This document shows positions 25,130 to 33,984 of a stretch of 64,000 nt of DNA, piece by piece. The notes beneath the pieces were generated by a model. That model did no database searches. It was not told the origin of the DNA and worked only from the letters and a program-made list of their open reading frames with translations. The stretch is taken from positions 2,726,473 through 2,790,472 of the forward strand of contig CP075528.1 of assembly GCA_025808875.1 (NCBI GenBank). Direction: 5' to 3'. The position numbers and the translations under genes were made by a program. Source of the DNA: Enhydrobacter sp. GTDB taxonomy: Bacteria; Pseudomonadota; Alphaproteobacteria; Reyranellales; Reyranellaceae. The first letter of the stretch is position 1. Every line of letters starts with the position of its first letter.

Positions 25130-26844
25130 GAGGCGAGCCTGCCCTTCAGCACCTCGCCCGAGTTGCTGCCTGTGGCCTCCGTTCCCTCGAAGGCGACGCT
25201 GCCGTTGACGACGGTGGCGCGGATGCCTTCGGCCTTCTGCACCAGCCGCCGCGCGCCGCCCGGCAGATCCCTTTCGACCGTCGGCAGGCAGGGCCGGATG
25301 CGATCCTCCTCGAAGATCACCAGGTCGGCCTTGTAGCCCTGGCGCACGAGGCCGCGGTCGCCGAGTTCCCAGGCCACGGCATTGTCGTGCGTCAGCTTCC
25401 TGACCGCCTGCTCCAGCGTGAAGGCGCCGCGCTTGCGCACCCAGTAGCTCAGGAAATGGGTCTGCAACGACGAGCCCATCTCCTGGCAGACGTGGGCGCC
25501 CGAATCCGAGAAGGTCGCGAGCGTGCGCGGATGGCGCAGGATGCCCAGCACGTCGTCCGGAGTCTCGTTGACCAGCGGCTGAACATAGACCTGGTTGTCG
25601 TCGGCCAGCGACAGATCGATCATCACCTCGACCGGATGCTGGCCGCGCGCCCGCGCCAGCTGCTCCACCGTCGGATCGTCCCAGTCGACGCCGGTGAGCG
25701 CGAACAGGTTGGCGTAGTCCGGCTTGCGCGGATCGGTGGTCGCCGCGCCGCCACCCTGGAAGGTGTTGTCGCGCGGCTTCATCCGGGACTCCGCCGCCAC
25801 GAGCTCGCGGCGCACGTCGGGATCGCGCAGCCGCTTCTTCTGCTCCTCCAGCGGCAGCGACCGCACCGCCTTCCAGGCCGGCAGGACGTCGAACGGCAGA
25901 TAGGACTTCAGCGAGAAGATCGCGTTGATCGAGCGGGTCGTGCCCTGTCCGAACATCCGGCCGCCCGCCGCGACGGTGTCGTCGATGTAGCGCGTCTGGT
26001 GGTGCCACGGATTGGGGTCGTCGCCCTGCTTCGTCGCCAGCACGCCGAACATGATCGGCCGCTTGTAGCGCAGCGCCACGTGCCGCAGGCGCTCGAGGAA
26101 CGCGCGATGGCGCTCGCCGCTCGCGATGTCGGGGCCGACCTGGAAGATGCCCGTGTCGAGCTCCGCCATCGCCGCGACGATGCGGTCGATCTCCTCCCAT
26201 TCGGCGATCCGGCTGGCGACCGGCGTGTCGTCGGGCGTGACGTGGGTGGAGGCCCGCGAGCTGGAAAAGCCCATGGCGCCCGCCTTCAGCGCCTCCTGCA
26301 CCAGCGCCGCCATGCGCTTCATGTCGTCTTCCGTCGCCGCTTCCGACAGGGCGCGCCGGCCCATGACGTACATGCGCAGCGCCGAGTGGCCGATGTACAT
26401 GCCGTAATTGATCGCCTTGGGGAGGCGCTCGACGGTGCGCAGGTATTCGGGGAACGTCTCCCACGTCCAGTCGATGCCGGCCGCCATCGCCTCGGTCGGG
26501 ATGTCCTCGACGGCGGAAAGGCAGCGTGCGTACCAGTCGCGGTCCGACGGCTTGCAGGGCGCCAGCGCGAAGCCGCAGTTGCTCATCACGACCGACGTCA
26601 CGCCGTGCCAGCACGAGCAGCTGCCGAGCGGATCCCACGCGACCTGCGCATCCATGTGGGTGTGGCCGTCGATGAAGCCGGGCGCGACGACCAGGCCATC
26701 GGCGTCGATCGTGCGCCGACCCTTTTCCGTGATGCGGCCGATCTCGACGATCCGACCGTCGGCGATACCGACATCGCCGACATATCGCCCCTTGCCGGAG
26801 CCGTCGACGATCGTGCCGCCGCGAACCACCAGATCGAGCGCCAT
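25126..26844 (-). CDS. N-acyl-D-amino-acid deacylase-type amidohydrolase
   Basis: The 572-residue protein is of the D-aminoacylase/dihydroorotase-like amidohydrolase branch. The first metal ligands are in GFIDGHTHMDAQ (H-x-H). The middle region ARAGQ... style segment is replaced by GFSSSRASTHVTPDD, and SDSGAHVCQEMGS near the C-terminus carries the catalytic Asp. The terminal part, GYKADLVIFEEDRI and GIRATVVNGSVAFEG, is the small beta-domain. It hydrolyses a C-N amide or ring bond and is cytoplasmic, since it has no signal peptide. It overlaps the secreted PepSY-like gene downstream by four bases. A hairpin terminator (26885-26922) separates it from the secreted protein gene upstream. Confidence 0.85.
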   Translation of the reverse strand: MALDLVVRGGTIVDGSGKGRYVGDVGIADGRIVEIGRITEKGRRTIDADGLVVAPGFIDGHTHMDAQVAWDPLGSCSCWHGVTSVVMSNCGFALAPCKPSDRDWYARCLSAVEDIPTEAMAAGIDWTWETFPEYLRTVERLPKAINYGMYIGHSALRMYVMGRRALSEAATEDDMKRMAALVQEALKAGAMGFSSSRASTHVTPDDTPVASRIAEWEEIDRIVAAMAELDTGIFQVGPDIASGERHRAFLERLRHVALRYKRPIMFGVLATKQGDDPNPWHHQTRYIDDTVAAGGRMFGQGTTRSINAIFSLKSYLPFDVLPAWKAVRSLPLEEQKKRLRDPDVRRELVAAESRMKPRDNTFQGGGAATTDPRKPDYANLFALTGVDWDDPTVEQLARARGQHPVEVMIDLSLADDNQVYVQPLVNETPDDVLGILRHPRTLATFSDSGAHVCQEMGSSLQTHFLSYWVRKRGAFTLEQAVRKLTHDNAVAWELGDRGLVRQGYKADLVIFEEDRIRPCLPTVERDLPGGARRLVQKAEGIRATVVNGSVAFEGTEATGSNSGEVLKGRLAS

Positions 26845-26884
26845 GCGTTCCTCCGTTTCGTGGCCGCGATGCTACGCCAGCAAA

Positions 26885-26922
26885 CGAAAAGAGCCCACCC
26901 CGTCGTCGGACGAGGTGGGCTC
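26885..26922 (-). terminator. Rho-independent terminator of the 26959 gene
   Basis: On the minus strand a nine-pair stem (GAGCCCACC with GGTGGGCTC, 26891-26899 and 26914-26922) carries a further inner CGTC/GACG pairing. It is followed by TTTTCG. It lies 37 bases after the stop of the secreted repeat protein. The flank ACGAAAAGAGCCC also occurs at the terminator at 36971. Confidence 0.8.
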
Positions 26923-26958
26923 CCGTTGGGCGGAACGAGGTTCCGATGACGGCTCTTG

Positions 26959-27468
26959 CTACTGCGCCATCACGTTGCCCTTGGCATCGACCTTGATCTG
27001 CACCTCGGTGTTTCCGCGCAGGGCGCGGCCGTGCCACATGCCGTCGGCGCCCTTGGCCAGGCCCTGCACGTTCTTGTAGCCGTCGGCCTCGATCTTGCGC
27101 CGTGCCGACTGGGCCGCCGCACTGGCGTCGTTCGGCAGCGTCGCCTGATCGACGCCGGGCGTCGACACGGCGGGCGGATTGACGCCAGGCGTCGTCGTGC
27201 CGGTGCCGCCGACACTGGGCCCGCTGGTCGAGCCACCGCCGACCGATGGCGTGGTGACGGTGGCGCCGCCCGCACCGATGGTCTTCGAGGGCACCGACGG
27301 CGTGGTCGTCGACGGCGCCGTGGCCGGCGGGGTCGTCACGGTCGCACCGCCGACGCTCGGCGGATTGACCGTCGTGCCGCCGACCGACGGCGTGGTAACC
27401 GTCTGCGCGCCAGCCACGCCGGCGATGGCGACGAAGGCGGTCGTCAGCAGGATCGTACGCTTCATCAT
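26959..27468 (-). CDS. Secreted Pro/Thr/Gly-repeat protein with PepSY-like C-terminus
   Basis: The 169-residue protein starts MMKRTILLTTAFVAIAGVAGAQ at 27468 after AGGAGAAGCGA. The signal peptide is followed by about 80 residues of imperfect repeats based on (T/N)xPSVGG(T/A)TV, a disordered wall-spanning or linker type sequence. The last 50 residues, IEADGYKNVQGLAKGADGMWHG and VDAKGNVMAQ, match the small secreted protein at 24881. The protein is probably periplasmic. Function is unknown. A strong terminator follows 37 bases downstream, so the gene is transcribed alone. Confidence 0.75.
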   Translation of the reverse strand: MMKRTILLTTAFVAIAGVAGAQTVTTPSVGGTTVNPPSVGGATVTTPPATAPSTTTPSVPSKTIGAGGATVTTPSVGGGSTSGPSVGGTGTTTPGVNPPAVSTPGVDQATLPNDASAAAQSARRKIEADGYKNVQGLAKGADGMWHGRALRGNTEVQIKVDAKGNVMAQ

Positions 27469-27601
27469 TCGCTTCTCCTTCTCGTGTTGGGAGCGGGTGG
27501 AAAACGCGGCTCGGCGGCCCGGCGTTCCGCAGGGCATCCGACCTTGCCCAATTTCGGCCGCAACCGTGCTAGCTTTCGGCCAAGCAAACGAGGAAACGTC
27601 C

Positions 27602-29305
27602 GTGTACGACTATATCATCGTCGGCGGCGGCTCGGCCGGATCGGTCCTGGCCCATCGCCTGTCGTCCCGTGGCACCAACAAGGTGCTCCTGTGCGAGGCC
27701 GGTCCCGACACGCCTCCCGGCAACGAGCCGCCGGAGATCCGCGACTCCTATTCCGGCACCGCATACTTCGATCCACGCTTCCACTGGACCGAGCTCAAGG
27801 TCCACACCCAGATCGTCAGCCACAACAACCCGCAGGAGAACCGCCCGCCACTGCGCAAGTACGAACAGGCGCGCGTGCTGGGCGGCGGATCCTCCATCAA
27901 CGGCCAGATGGCCAATCGCGGGGCGCCGACCGATTACAACGAATGGGCCGCGCGCGGCGCCGACGGCTGGGGCTGGAACGACGTCCTGCCCTTCTTCAAG
28001 AAGGTCGAGCGCGATCTCGACTTCGACAACGACTGGCACGGCAGGGACGGCCGGATCCCCGTTCGCCGCATCCCGGTCGAGCACTGGACCAGGCACGCCC
28101 AGGCCGTGGGCGAGGCCTGCAAGCAGGCGGGCTTCAAGTTCCTGCCCGATCAGAACGGCGAGTTCGTCGAGGGGTACTTTCCGGTCACGCACTCCAATGC
28201 CAACGAGCAGCGTGCGTCGGCCGCGATGGGCTATCTCGATGCCGAGACGCGCAAGCGCCCCAACCTGACCATCTCCTGCGAGACGCAGGTCCGCGAGCTG
28301 TTGTTCGAGGGCACCGCCTGCGTCGGCGTCAAGGCGCTGGTCAAGGGCCGGGAGCAGGAGTTCCGCGCCCGCGAGGTCATCCTGTCGTCCGGCGCCATCC
28401 ATTCGCCGGCCCACCTGATGCGCGCCGGCATCGGCCCGGTCGGACACCTGCACGAGATGGGCATACCCGTGAGGGTCGGGCTGGAAGGCGTCGGCCAGCG
28501 CCTGATGGACCATCCCTCCATCGCGCTCTCGTCCTTCATCAGGCGCAACGCGCGCATGAACCAGCATACCCGCCGCCACATCCAGGTCGGGTTGCGCTAT
28601 TCGTCCGGCCTGCCCGGCGTTCCCATGGGCGACATGTTCGTGGCCGTCGTCAGCAAGTCGGCCTGGCACGCCGTCGGGGAGCAGATCGCCTCGCTGCTCA
28701 CCTTCATCAACAAGACCTACTCCGAAACCGGCCAGGTGAGGCTCGCCTCGCGCGACTGGCGGACCGAGCCCACGGTCGAGTTCAACCTGCTGTCCGACAA
28801 ACGCGACCTCGACCGGCTGATGCAGGGCTTCCGCAAGATGGCGGTGCTGCAGATGAGCGAGCCGCTCAAGGCCGTGACGGACAATCCTTTCCCGGCCTCC
28901 TACTCCGATCGCGTCCGCCAGATCGGCGTCGTCAACACCAGGAACAGGATCCTGACCTCGATCGTGGCTGCGCTGATGGACGGCCCGGCGGCATTGCGCA
29001 GATACATGATCGACAACTTCGTGGTCGAGGGCTTCACCTTCCAGCAGGTAATGACCGACGACGACGCGCTCGAGGCCTTCGTGCGCAAGGCGGCGATCGG
29101 CGTGTGGCATGCCTCCTGCACCTGCCGAATGGGCCGCGCCGACGATCCCATGTCGGTGGTCGACACGCAGGGCCGCGTCAAGGGCGTGCAGGGCCTGCGC
29201 GTAGTCGACGCCTCGATCTTCCCGGTGGTGCCGTGCGCCAACACCAACTTTCCCACCTTGATGACGGCCGAGAAGATCTCCGACGCGATGCTGAGGGCCG
29301 CCTGA
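27602..29305 (+). CDS. GMC family FAD-dependent oxidoreductase
   Basis: The 567-residue flavoprotein starts at GTG 27602 (VYDYIIVGGGSAGSVLA), after AGGAAACGTCC. The FAD-binding G-x-G-x-x-G is in VGGGSAGS. The GMC signature is RVLGGGSSINGQMANRG, and the second signature is SSGAIHSPAHLMRAGIG. The active-site histidine is in WHASCTCRMG, and NTNFPTLMTAEKI closes the fold. GMC enzymes oxidise alcohols such as choline, polyethylene glycol or long-chain alcohols. It is the first gene of a four-gene run ending at 32297, with each junction sharing one base or none, so it probably acts with the NHL protein and the 2-hydroxyacid dehydrogenase. Confidence 0.92.
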   Translation: MYDYIIVGGGSAGSVLAHRLSSRGTNKVLLCEAGPDTPPGNEPPEIRDSYSGTAYFDPRFHWTELKVHTQIVSHNNPQENRPPLRKYEQARVLGGGSSINGQMANRGAPTDYNEWAARGADGWGWNDVLPFFKKVERDLDFDNDWHGRDGRIPVRRIPVEHWTRHAQAVGEACKQAGFKFLPDQNGEFVEGYFPVTHSNANEQRASAAMGYLDAETRKRPNLTISCETQVRELLFEGTACVGVKALVKGREQEFRAREVILSSGAIHSPAHLMRAGIGPVGHLHEMGIPVRVGLEGVGQRLMDHPSIALSSFIRRNARMNQHTRRHIQVGLRYSSGLPGVPMGDMFVAVVSKSAWHAVGEQIASLLTFINKTYSETGQVRLASRDWRTEPTVEFNLLSDKRDLDRLMQGFRKMAVLQMSEPLKAVTDNPFPASYSDRVRQIGVVNTRNRILTSIVAALMDGPAALRRYMIDNFVVEGFTFQQVMTDDDALEAFVRKAAIGVWHASCTCRMGRADDPMSVVDTQGRVKGVQGLRVVDASIFPVVPCANTNFPTLMTAEKISDAMLRAA

Positions 29306-30279
29306 TGTCCGTCGTCCTGGGAAGCGGCGAGCACCGCTATCGCATCGTCGAGAACTGGGCCCGGCTGCCCGACGGCTGGGAGTTCCGCGACGTCGCCGCC
29401 GTCGCGGTCGACAGCAAGGACCGCGTCTACGTCTTCAATCGCGGCGAACATCCCATGATCGTGTTCGACCGCGAGGGCAATTTCCTGCGCTCCTGGGGCG
29501 AAGGATTGTTCAGCCGCGCCCACGGCATCGACATCGACGCCGACGACAACCTCTACTGCACCGACGACGGCGACCACACGGTCCGCAAGACGACGACCGA
29601 CGGCAAAGTGCTGCTGACCATCGGCGTGCCCAACCGGCCCGCCCCGTTCCTGAGCGGAACGCCCTTCAATCGCTGCACCCACACGGCGCTCTCGCCCAAG
29701 GGCGAGATCTACGTGTCGGACGGCTACGGCAACTCCTGCATCCACAAATATTCGCCCGACGGCCGGCACCTGATGTGCTGGGGCACCACCGGCACCGATC
29801 CCGGCCAGTTCAACATCCCGCACAACATCGCCACCGACGGCGACGGCTGGGTCTATGTCGCCGACCGCGAGAACCATCGCGTTCAGGTGTTCGACGGCAA
29901 CGGCCGGTACGAGATGCAGTGGAACAACATGCATCGGCCTTGCGCGCTCTACTGCTGCGGCACGCGGGCAGGCAACGAGCAGCCGCGCTTCATCATCGGC
30001 GAGCTCGGCCCCGGCATGCCGGTCAACAGCAAGCACACCAACCTCGGCCCGCGACTGGCCATCGTCGACAGGAAGGGCCACACCATCGCGCGCCTCGGCG
30101 GCGAGCACGGCCCCGGCGAGGAGACCGGCCGGTTCCTCTCGCCGCACGGCCTCGCCGTCGATTCGCGCGGCGACATCTATGTCGGCGAGGTGAGCTACAC
30201 CAACTGGCCGAGCACCCATCCCGGCGTGCCCGTGCCGAAATATCTTCGCTCGCTGCAGAAGCTCGAGAAGGTGACGTGA
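29305..30279 (+). CDS. NHL-repeat beta-propeller protein
   Basis: The 324-residue protein has repeated NHL blades: FRDVAAVAVDSKDRVYVFNRG, FSRAHGIDIDADDNLYCTDDGDHTVRK, NIPHNIATDGDGWVYVADRENHRVQVFD and LSPHGLAVDSRGDIYVGEVS. About five to six blades are present. There is no signal peptide, so the location is probably cytoplasmic unless another route is used. Proteins of this shape include peptidyl-alpha-hydroxyglycine lyase and gluconolactonase-like hydrolases, and also pure binding scaffolds. Its ATG shares its A with the stop of the GMC gene. It may hydrolyse a lactone or bind the product of the GMC step. Confidence 0.85.
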   Translation: MSVVLGSGEHRYRIVENWARLPDGWEFRDVAAVAVDSKDRVYVFNRGEHPMIVFDREGNFLRSWGEGLFSRAHGIDIDADDNLYCTDDGDHTVRKTTTDGKVLLTIGVPNRPAPFLSGTPFNRCTHTALSPKGEIYVSDGYGNSCIHKYSPDGRHLMCWGTTGTDPGQFNIPHNIATDGDGWVYVADRENHRVQVFDGNGRYEMQWNNMHRPCALYCCGTRAGNEQPRFIIGELGPGMPVNSKHTNLGPRLAIVDRKGHTIARLGGEHGPGEETGRFLSPHGLAVDSRGDIYVGEVSYTNWPSTHPGVPVPKYLRSLQKLEKVT

Positions 30280-31337
30280 TGGAGACAGGCGACAGGCTGC
30301 ACTTGATCGGCAGCATCCCTCTGGATTCGAGCGAGCAGGTTTTCCGCACCCTCGCCGCCGAGCTCGGCCCGTACCTCAGGCGCTTTCCCGACGGCGAGAC
30401 CGGCGAGCGCTCGCGCTGGGTCTACTTCCAGGGCCAGATGCTGCGCGCGCATCCCGCCATGGAGGTCGATCCGACGGTGCCGCCCTACAAGTTCATCCAG
30501 TGGGACGGCAAGGTGATCCGCGAGATCCCGCAAGTCCGCTTCAAGCCCGGCATCGACCCCGCGTCGGTGACATTCGAGACCGGCTACGACAAGGCGGCGC
30601 TGGCCTCCTACGAGACCTTTCGCAGGCTGCGCGCCGAGGGCGTGATCGCGCCGGGAACGCGCTTCCAGGTGTCGCTGCCGACGCCGCATTCGAGCGGATA
30701 TCTCTATGTCAGCGGACCGGCGCGGCAGACCTACTTCGGCGTCTACGAGCGCGCGCTGCTCGCCGCCCTCGCCGGCACCGTCGAGGCGATCCCCGCCTCC
30801 GACCTCACCATCCAGTGGGACGTCTGCCAGGAGGTGCTGGCCTTCGAGGGCTATTTCAAGGACCGGCCCGCCGACTACAGGAAGCAGACCTTCGACATGC
30901 TCGGCCGGCTGGGCGATGCGGTGCCGGCCGGTGTCGAGATGGGCTATCACCTCTGCTACGGCTCGCCGGCGGACGAGCACCTGGTGCAACCGAAGGACTC
31001 CGGCATTTTAGTCGAGATGATGGAAGGCATCGCCGCCGCGACCCGTCGCCGGATCGACTTCTTTCATATCCCGGTCCCGAAGGATCGTACCGACGCCGCC
31101 TACTACGCGCCGCTCGCGGGCTGGAAGCGGCCCTCCGGCGATCAATCGGCCGGCACCCGCCTCTATCTCGGCCTGCTGCACCATGACGACGCGGCCGGCG
31201 ACAAGGCCCGCACCGAACTGGCGCGCCGCTTCGTGTCGGATTTCGGCTATTCAGCGGAGTGCGGCTGGGGCCGCACCCAGCCCGGACGCCTGCCCGGCTT
31301 GCTCGCAGGTCATCGTCACGCCGCGGAGGCTTTCTAG
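30279..31337 (+). CDS. Distant MetE/UROD-fold protein
   Basis: The 352-residue protein begins METGDRLHLIGSIPLDSSEQVF, and its ATG shares the A of the preceding stop. The segment PYLRRFPDGETGERSRW is distinctive. GVEMGYHLCYGSPADEHL has the H-x-C pair that provides zinc ligands in the MetE family, and the general pattern is that of a TIM barrel of the methionine synthase/uroporphyrinogen decarboxylase group. I do not recognise a characterised member. It may be a methyl or small-group transferase or a C-C lyase. The operon with GMC oxidoreductase and 2-hydroxyacid dehydrogenase suggests catabolism. Confidence 0.6.
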   Translation: METGDRLHLIGSIPLDSSEQVFRTLAAELGPYLRRFPDGETGERSRWVYFQGQMLRAHPAMEVDPTVPPYKFIQWDGKVIREIPQVRFKPGIDPASVTFETGYDKAALASYETFRRLRAEGVIAPGTRFQVSLPTPHSSGYLYVSGPARQTYFGVYERALLAALAGTVEAIPASDLTIQWDVCQEVLAFEGYFKDRPADYRKQTFDMLGRLGDAVPAGVEMGYHLCYGSPADEHLVQPKDSGILVEMMEGIAAATRRRIDFFHIPVPKDRTDAAYYAPLAGWKRPSGDQSAGTRLYLGLLHHDDAAGDKARTELARRFVSDFGYSAECGWGRTQPGRLPGLLAGHRHAAEAF

Positions 31338-32297
31338 ATGGTTGAGCGCGTTTTGGTCGTCGGACCCAAGGACACGATCTCGATGGTCGACGAACTCGCC
31401 CCCAAGGGCTTCGAGATCGTCAAGGCGCTGCACAACTCGCCGGAGCAGAAGGCGGCGTTGCCCGGGACGCACTATTTCGTCGGCTTCATCCAGCAGTACG
31501 TCACGCCCCAGCTCTTCAAGGACGCACCCAACCTCAGGCTGATCCAGATGCTGAGCGCGGGCTACGACCGCGCCGATCTCGAGGCGGCGCGCAAGAGCAA
31601 GGTGCCGCTCTGCAACAACGGCGGCGCCAACTCCGTCGCCGTGTCGGAGCACGCGCTGCTGCTGATGCTCGCGGTGTCGCGCCGCCTGATCACCCAGCAC
31701 ACCAACGTCACCGCCGGCCGCTGGCACGGCAACGCGCCGCCGACCGTCCATGAGCTGCGCGACAAGGTGCTGGGCATCGTCGGCCTCGGCACGATCGGCA
31801 AGAAGGTGGCCCGGCTCGCCCAGGCGTTCGGCATGATCGTTCACTACTACGACATCGTCCGCCTCAAGGAAGAACAGGAGGACGCACTCGGCGTGCGCTT
31901 CCGGCTGCTGCCCGAGATCCTGCGCGGGTCCGACGTCCTGTCGCTGCACGTGCCGCTGAACGACAGCACGCACCACATGGTCGGCAAGCAGGAGCTCGCC
32001 GTGATGAAGCCGTCGGCCATCATCGTCAACACCTCGCGCGGTCCGGTGATCGACGAGAAGGCGATGACCGCGGCGCTGTCGGCCGGCAAGCTGTTCGGCG
32101 CCGGCCTCGACGTCTTCGACGAGGAGCCGACGCCGCCCGACAATCCGCTGCTCAAGCTCGACAACGTGATCCTGACGGCCCATCTCGCCGGCCCGACCTG
32201 GGAGAGCAACGTCACGCGCCTGCGCAACGGCTTCGACAACGTGCAGCGCGTGGCCCGCGGCGAGCCGCCGCTCTGGGTGGTGCCGGAGCTGCTCTGA
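31338..32297 (+). CDS. D-isomer-specific 2-hydroxyacid dehydrogenase
   Basis: The 319-residue NAD(P)-dependent dehydrogenase reduces or oxidises 2-hydroxy/2-oxo acids. The Rossmann motif is GLGTIGKKVARLAQAFG. The catalytic Arg is in VNTSRGPVIDE, the Glu in GLDVFDEEP and the His in LTAHLAGPTWES. The substrate-binding GGANSVAVSEH replaces the usual GxNxxxVAE. It starts immediately after the stop of the preceding gene (no spacing). The family includes phosphoglycerate and hydroxypyruvate dehydrogenases. No serine pathway gene is adjacent, so a catabolic substrate is more likely. Confidence 0.92.
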   Translation: MVERVLVVGPKDTISMVDELAPKGFEIVKALHNSPEQKAALPGTHYFVGFIQQYVTPQLFKDAPNLRLIQMLSAGYDRADLEAARKSKVPLCNNGGANSVAVSEHALLLMLAVSRRLITQHTNVTAGRWHGNAPPTVHELRDKVLGIVGLGTIGKKVARLAQAFGMIVHYYDIVRLKEEQEDALGVRFRLLPEILRGSDVLSLHVPLNDSTHHMVGKQELAVMKPSAIIVNTSRGPVIDEKAMTAALSAGKLFGAGLDVFDEEPTPPDNPLLKLDNVILTAHLAGPTWESNVTRLRNGFDNVQRVARGEPPLWVVPELL

Positions 32298-32313
32298 CCC
32301 GCCCGCGCCGCTC

Positions 32314-32703
32314 TCAGATCTCGGCGTAGATCTCGAGCACGTTGCCGTCGGGGTCGCGGAAGAAGATGGTGCGATGGCCGAACGGATGGTCGGTCGGCCC
32401 GGAGATCAGCGCGACGCCCCGGGCTTCGAGCGTGGCGGCACACTCGGCGACCACGGGCGGCGGCACGCGGAAGGCGAGCTGGACCGACAATGCGCCGGGC
32501 GGCGGCGACGGATCGTCGAAGCGCGGCGCACTGACGGCCAGGGCGAGCGTCGTGGTGCCGATGCGATACTCGATCCAGCGCTCGCTCAGCACGCGCAGCA
32601 GCGGGAACTCCATCACGTTCTCGTAGAAGTCGCGCATCGCCGTCATGTCGCGAACGAAGACGACGGTGTAGTCGATCTGGCGGATGTGACCCAGCGCCCG
32701 CAT
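32314..32703 (-). CDS. VOC-family (glyoxalase-like) protein
   Basis: The 129-residue single-module protein starts MRALGHIRQIDYTVVFVRDMTAMRDFYENVM. The C-terminal DHPFGHRTIFFRDPDGNVLEIYAEI is a very typical VOC end, with the D-P-D-G-N-x-L-E-I-Y metal-binding glutamate. It could be a lactoylglutathione lyase relative, but several key positions are not diagnostic. Its ATG follows the MFS stop by two bases, so the transporter and this enzyme are in one operon. It converges on the 2-hydroxyacid dehydrogenase gene. Confidence 0.87.
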   Translation of the reverse strand: MRALGHIRQIDYTVVFVRDMTAMRDFYENVMEFPLLRVLSERWIEYRIGTTTLALAVSAPRFDDPSPPPGALSVQLAFRVPPPVVAECAATLEARGVALISGPTDHPFGHRTIFFRDPDGNVLEIYAEI

Positions 32704-32705
32704 GG

Positions 32706-33962
32706 TCAGGCGGACTCCAGCCGGGCCTTGTGGGTCTCCCGGAAGGCCAGCAGCACCGTCAGGAACGACACCGCGGCGGCGACCATCACCATGTAGGCCG
32801 GGCTGAGTTGGTCGTCGGTGCGATGCACCAGCCAGGTCGCGACCAGCGGGCTGACGCCGCCGACCACGCCGAGCGTGACGTTGTAGCCCAGGGCGATCGC
32901 GGTGCAGCGCACCGCAGGCGGCGTCGCCTCGACCATCAGGGTCGGCTGGGTGCCGAGGAACATGCCGACCGCGACGACGAAGCCGAACTGGCCGGCCAGG
33001 ATGAGGCCGACATCGGCGTGGTGCATCAGCCAGAACAGCGGCAGTCCGCCCACGAAGGCGATGGCGGTGGCGGCCAGCAGCATCGGCCGGCGGCCGAACC
33101 GGTCGGACAGCGCGCCCATCGCCACCATCATCGGCAGCAGCACCAGCATGCTCACCGTGTTGATCTCGAGCGCGCGGGCCGGTGCGATGCCGTCGGCGAG
33201 CTGCAGCCAGCTCACGATGTAGACGAACAGCAGGTAGAAGCCGACGGCATTGAAGACCGAGAGCCCGGCGAGGCGCAGCAGCAATCCCCAATGGTCGCGG
33301 AAGGTCTCCTTGAGCGGCGAGCGCTGCTCCGCCTTGGGCGGCGCTTCGTGGATGTGGCGGCGCAGGAAGTAGCCGGCGAGGCCGACGACGAGGCCGAGCA
33401 GGAAGGGAATGCGCCAGCCCCACGCCTGCAGCTCCGCTTCGCTGAACAGGGCGGCGAGCAGCGCGCCGGTGGCCGAGCCGAGCAGAATACCGCCGACGGC
33501 ACCGCAGCAGGCCATGGCGCCGATCAGTCCGCGCCGGCCGGGCGGCGCATGCTCCACCATGAACACGACCGACGTGGTGTACTCGCCGCCGACCGACAGG
33601 CCCTGGATCATGCGCAGCAACGTGAGCGCCACCGGCGCCAGCAGGCCGAGCGTCTCGTGGCCGGGCAGCACGCCGACCAGGAAGGTCGGGATCGCCATCG
33701 CCGCCACCGAGAAAGTGAGCGCGCGGCGGCGGCCGAACTTGTCGCCGATATGGCCGACCAGCGCGCCGCCGACCGGCCGCATGAGATAGCCGACGGCGAA
33801 GATGCCGAATGCCGACAGGATCTGGGCGATCTCGTCCTCGTGCGGAAAGAAGGCGCGGCCGATCTGGGCGGCGAAGTAGCCGTAGACCGCGAAGTCGTAC
33901 CATTCGAGCACGTTGCCGATGGCCCCGGCTGCGATGACCCGCCGTGTGTTGCCCTTCTCCAT
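32706..33962 (-). CDS. MFS transporter of the metabolite:H+ symporter (MHS) type
   Basis: The 418-residue, roughly 12-helix transporter starts MEKGNTRRVIAAGAIGNVLEWYDFAVYGYF at 33962 after GGGGGAATCG. The WYDF...Y opening, the loop HIGDKFGRRRAL and the second-half loop ALSDRFGRRPML are typical of the MHS family, which takes up organic acids such as citrate, alpha-ketoglutarate, shikimate or proline/betaine by proton symport. The substrate cannot be told. It is followed after two bases by a VOC gene, and the TauE-like permease gene precedes it on the same strand. Confidence 0.9.
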   Translation of the reverse strand: MEKGNTRRVIAAGAIGNVLEWYDFAVYGYFAAQIGRAFFPHEDEIAQILSAFGIFAVGYLMRPVGGALVGHIGDKFGRRRALTFSVAAMAIPTFLVGVLPGHETLGLLAPVALTLLRMIQGLSVGGEYTTSVVFMVEHAPPGRRGLIGAMACCGAVGGILLGSATGALLAALFSEAELQAWGWRIPFLLGLVVGLAGYFLRRHIHEAPPKAEQRSPLKETFRDHWGLLLRLAGLSVFNAVGFYLLFVYIVSWLQLADGIAPARALEINTVSMLVLLPMMVAMGALSDRFGRRPMLLAATAIAFVGGLPLFWLMHHADVGLILAGQFGFVVAVGMFLGTQPTLMVEATPPAVRCTAIALGYNVTLGVVGGVSPLVATWLVHRTDDQLSPAYMVMVAAAVSFLTVLLAFRETHKARLESA

Positions 33963-33984
33963 CGATTCCCCCACTGCCGTCCGC

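Noticed and set aside
23893..26949. 1018-codon plus-strand frame
   Set aside because: It is a shadow of the MetE-like gene and antisense to the amidohydrolase gene, with no domain motif.
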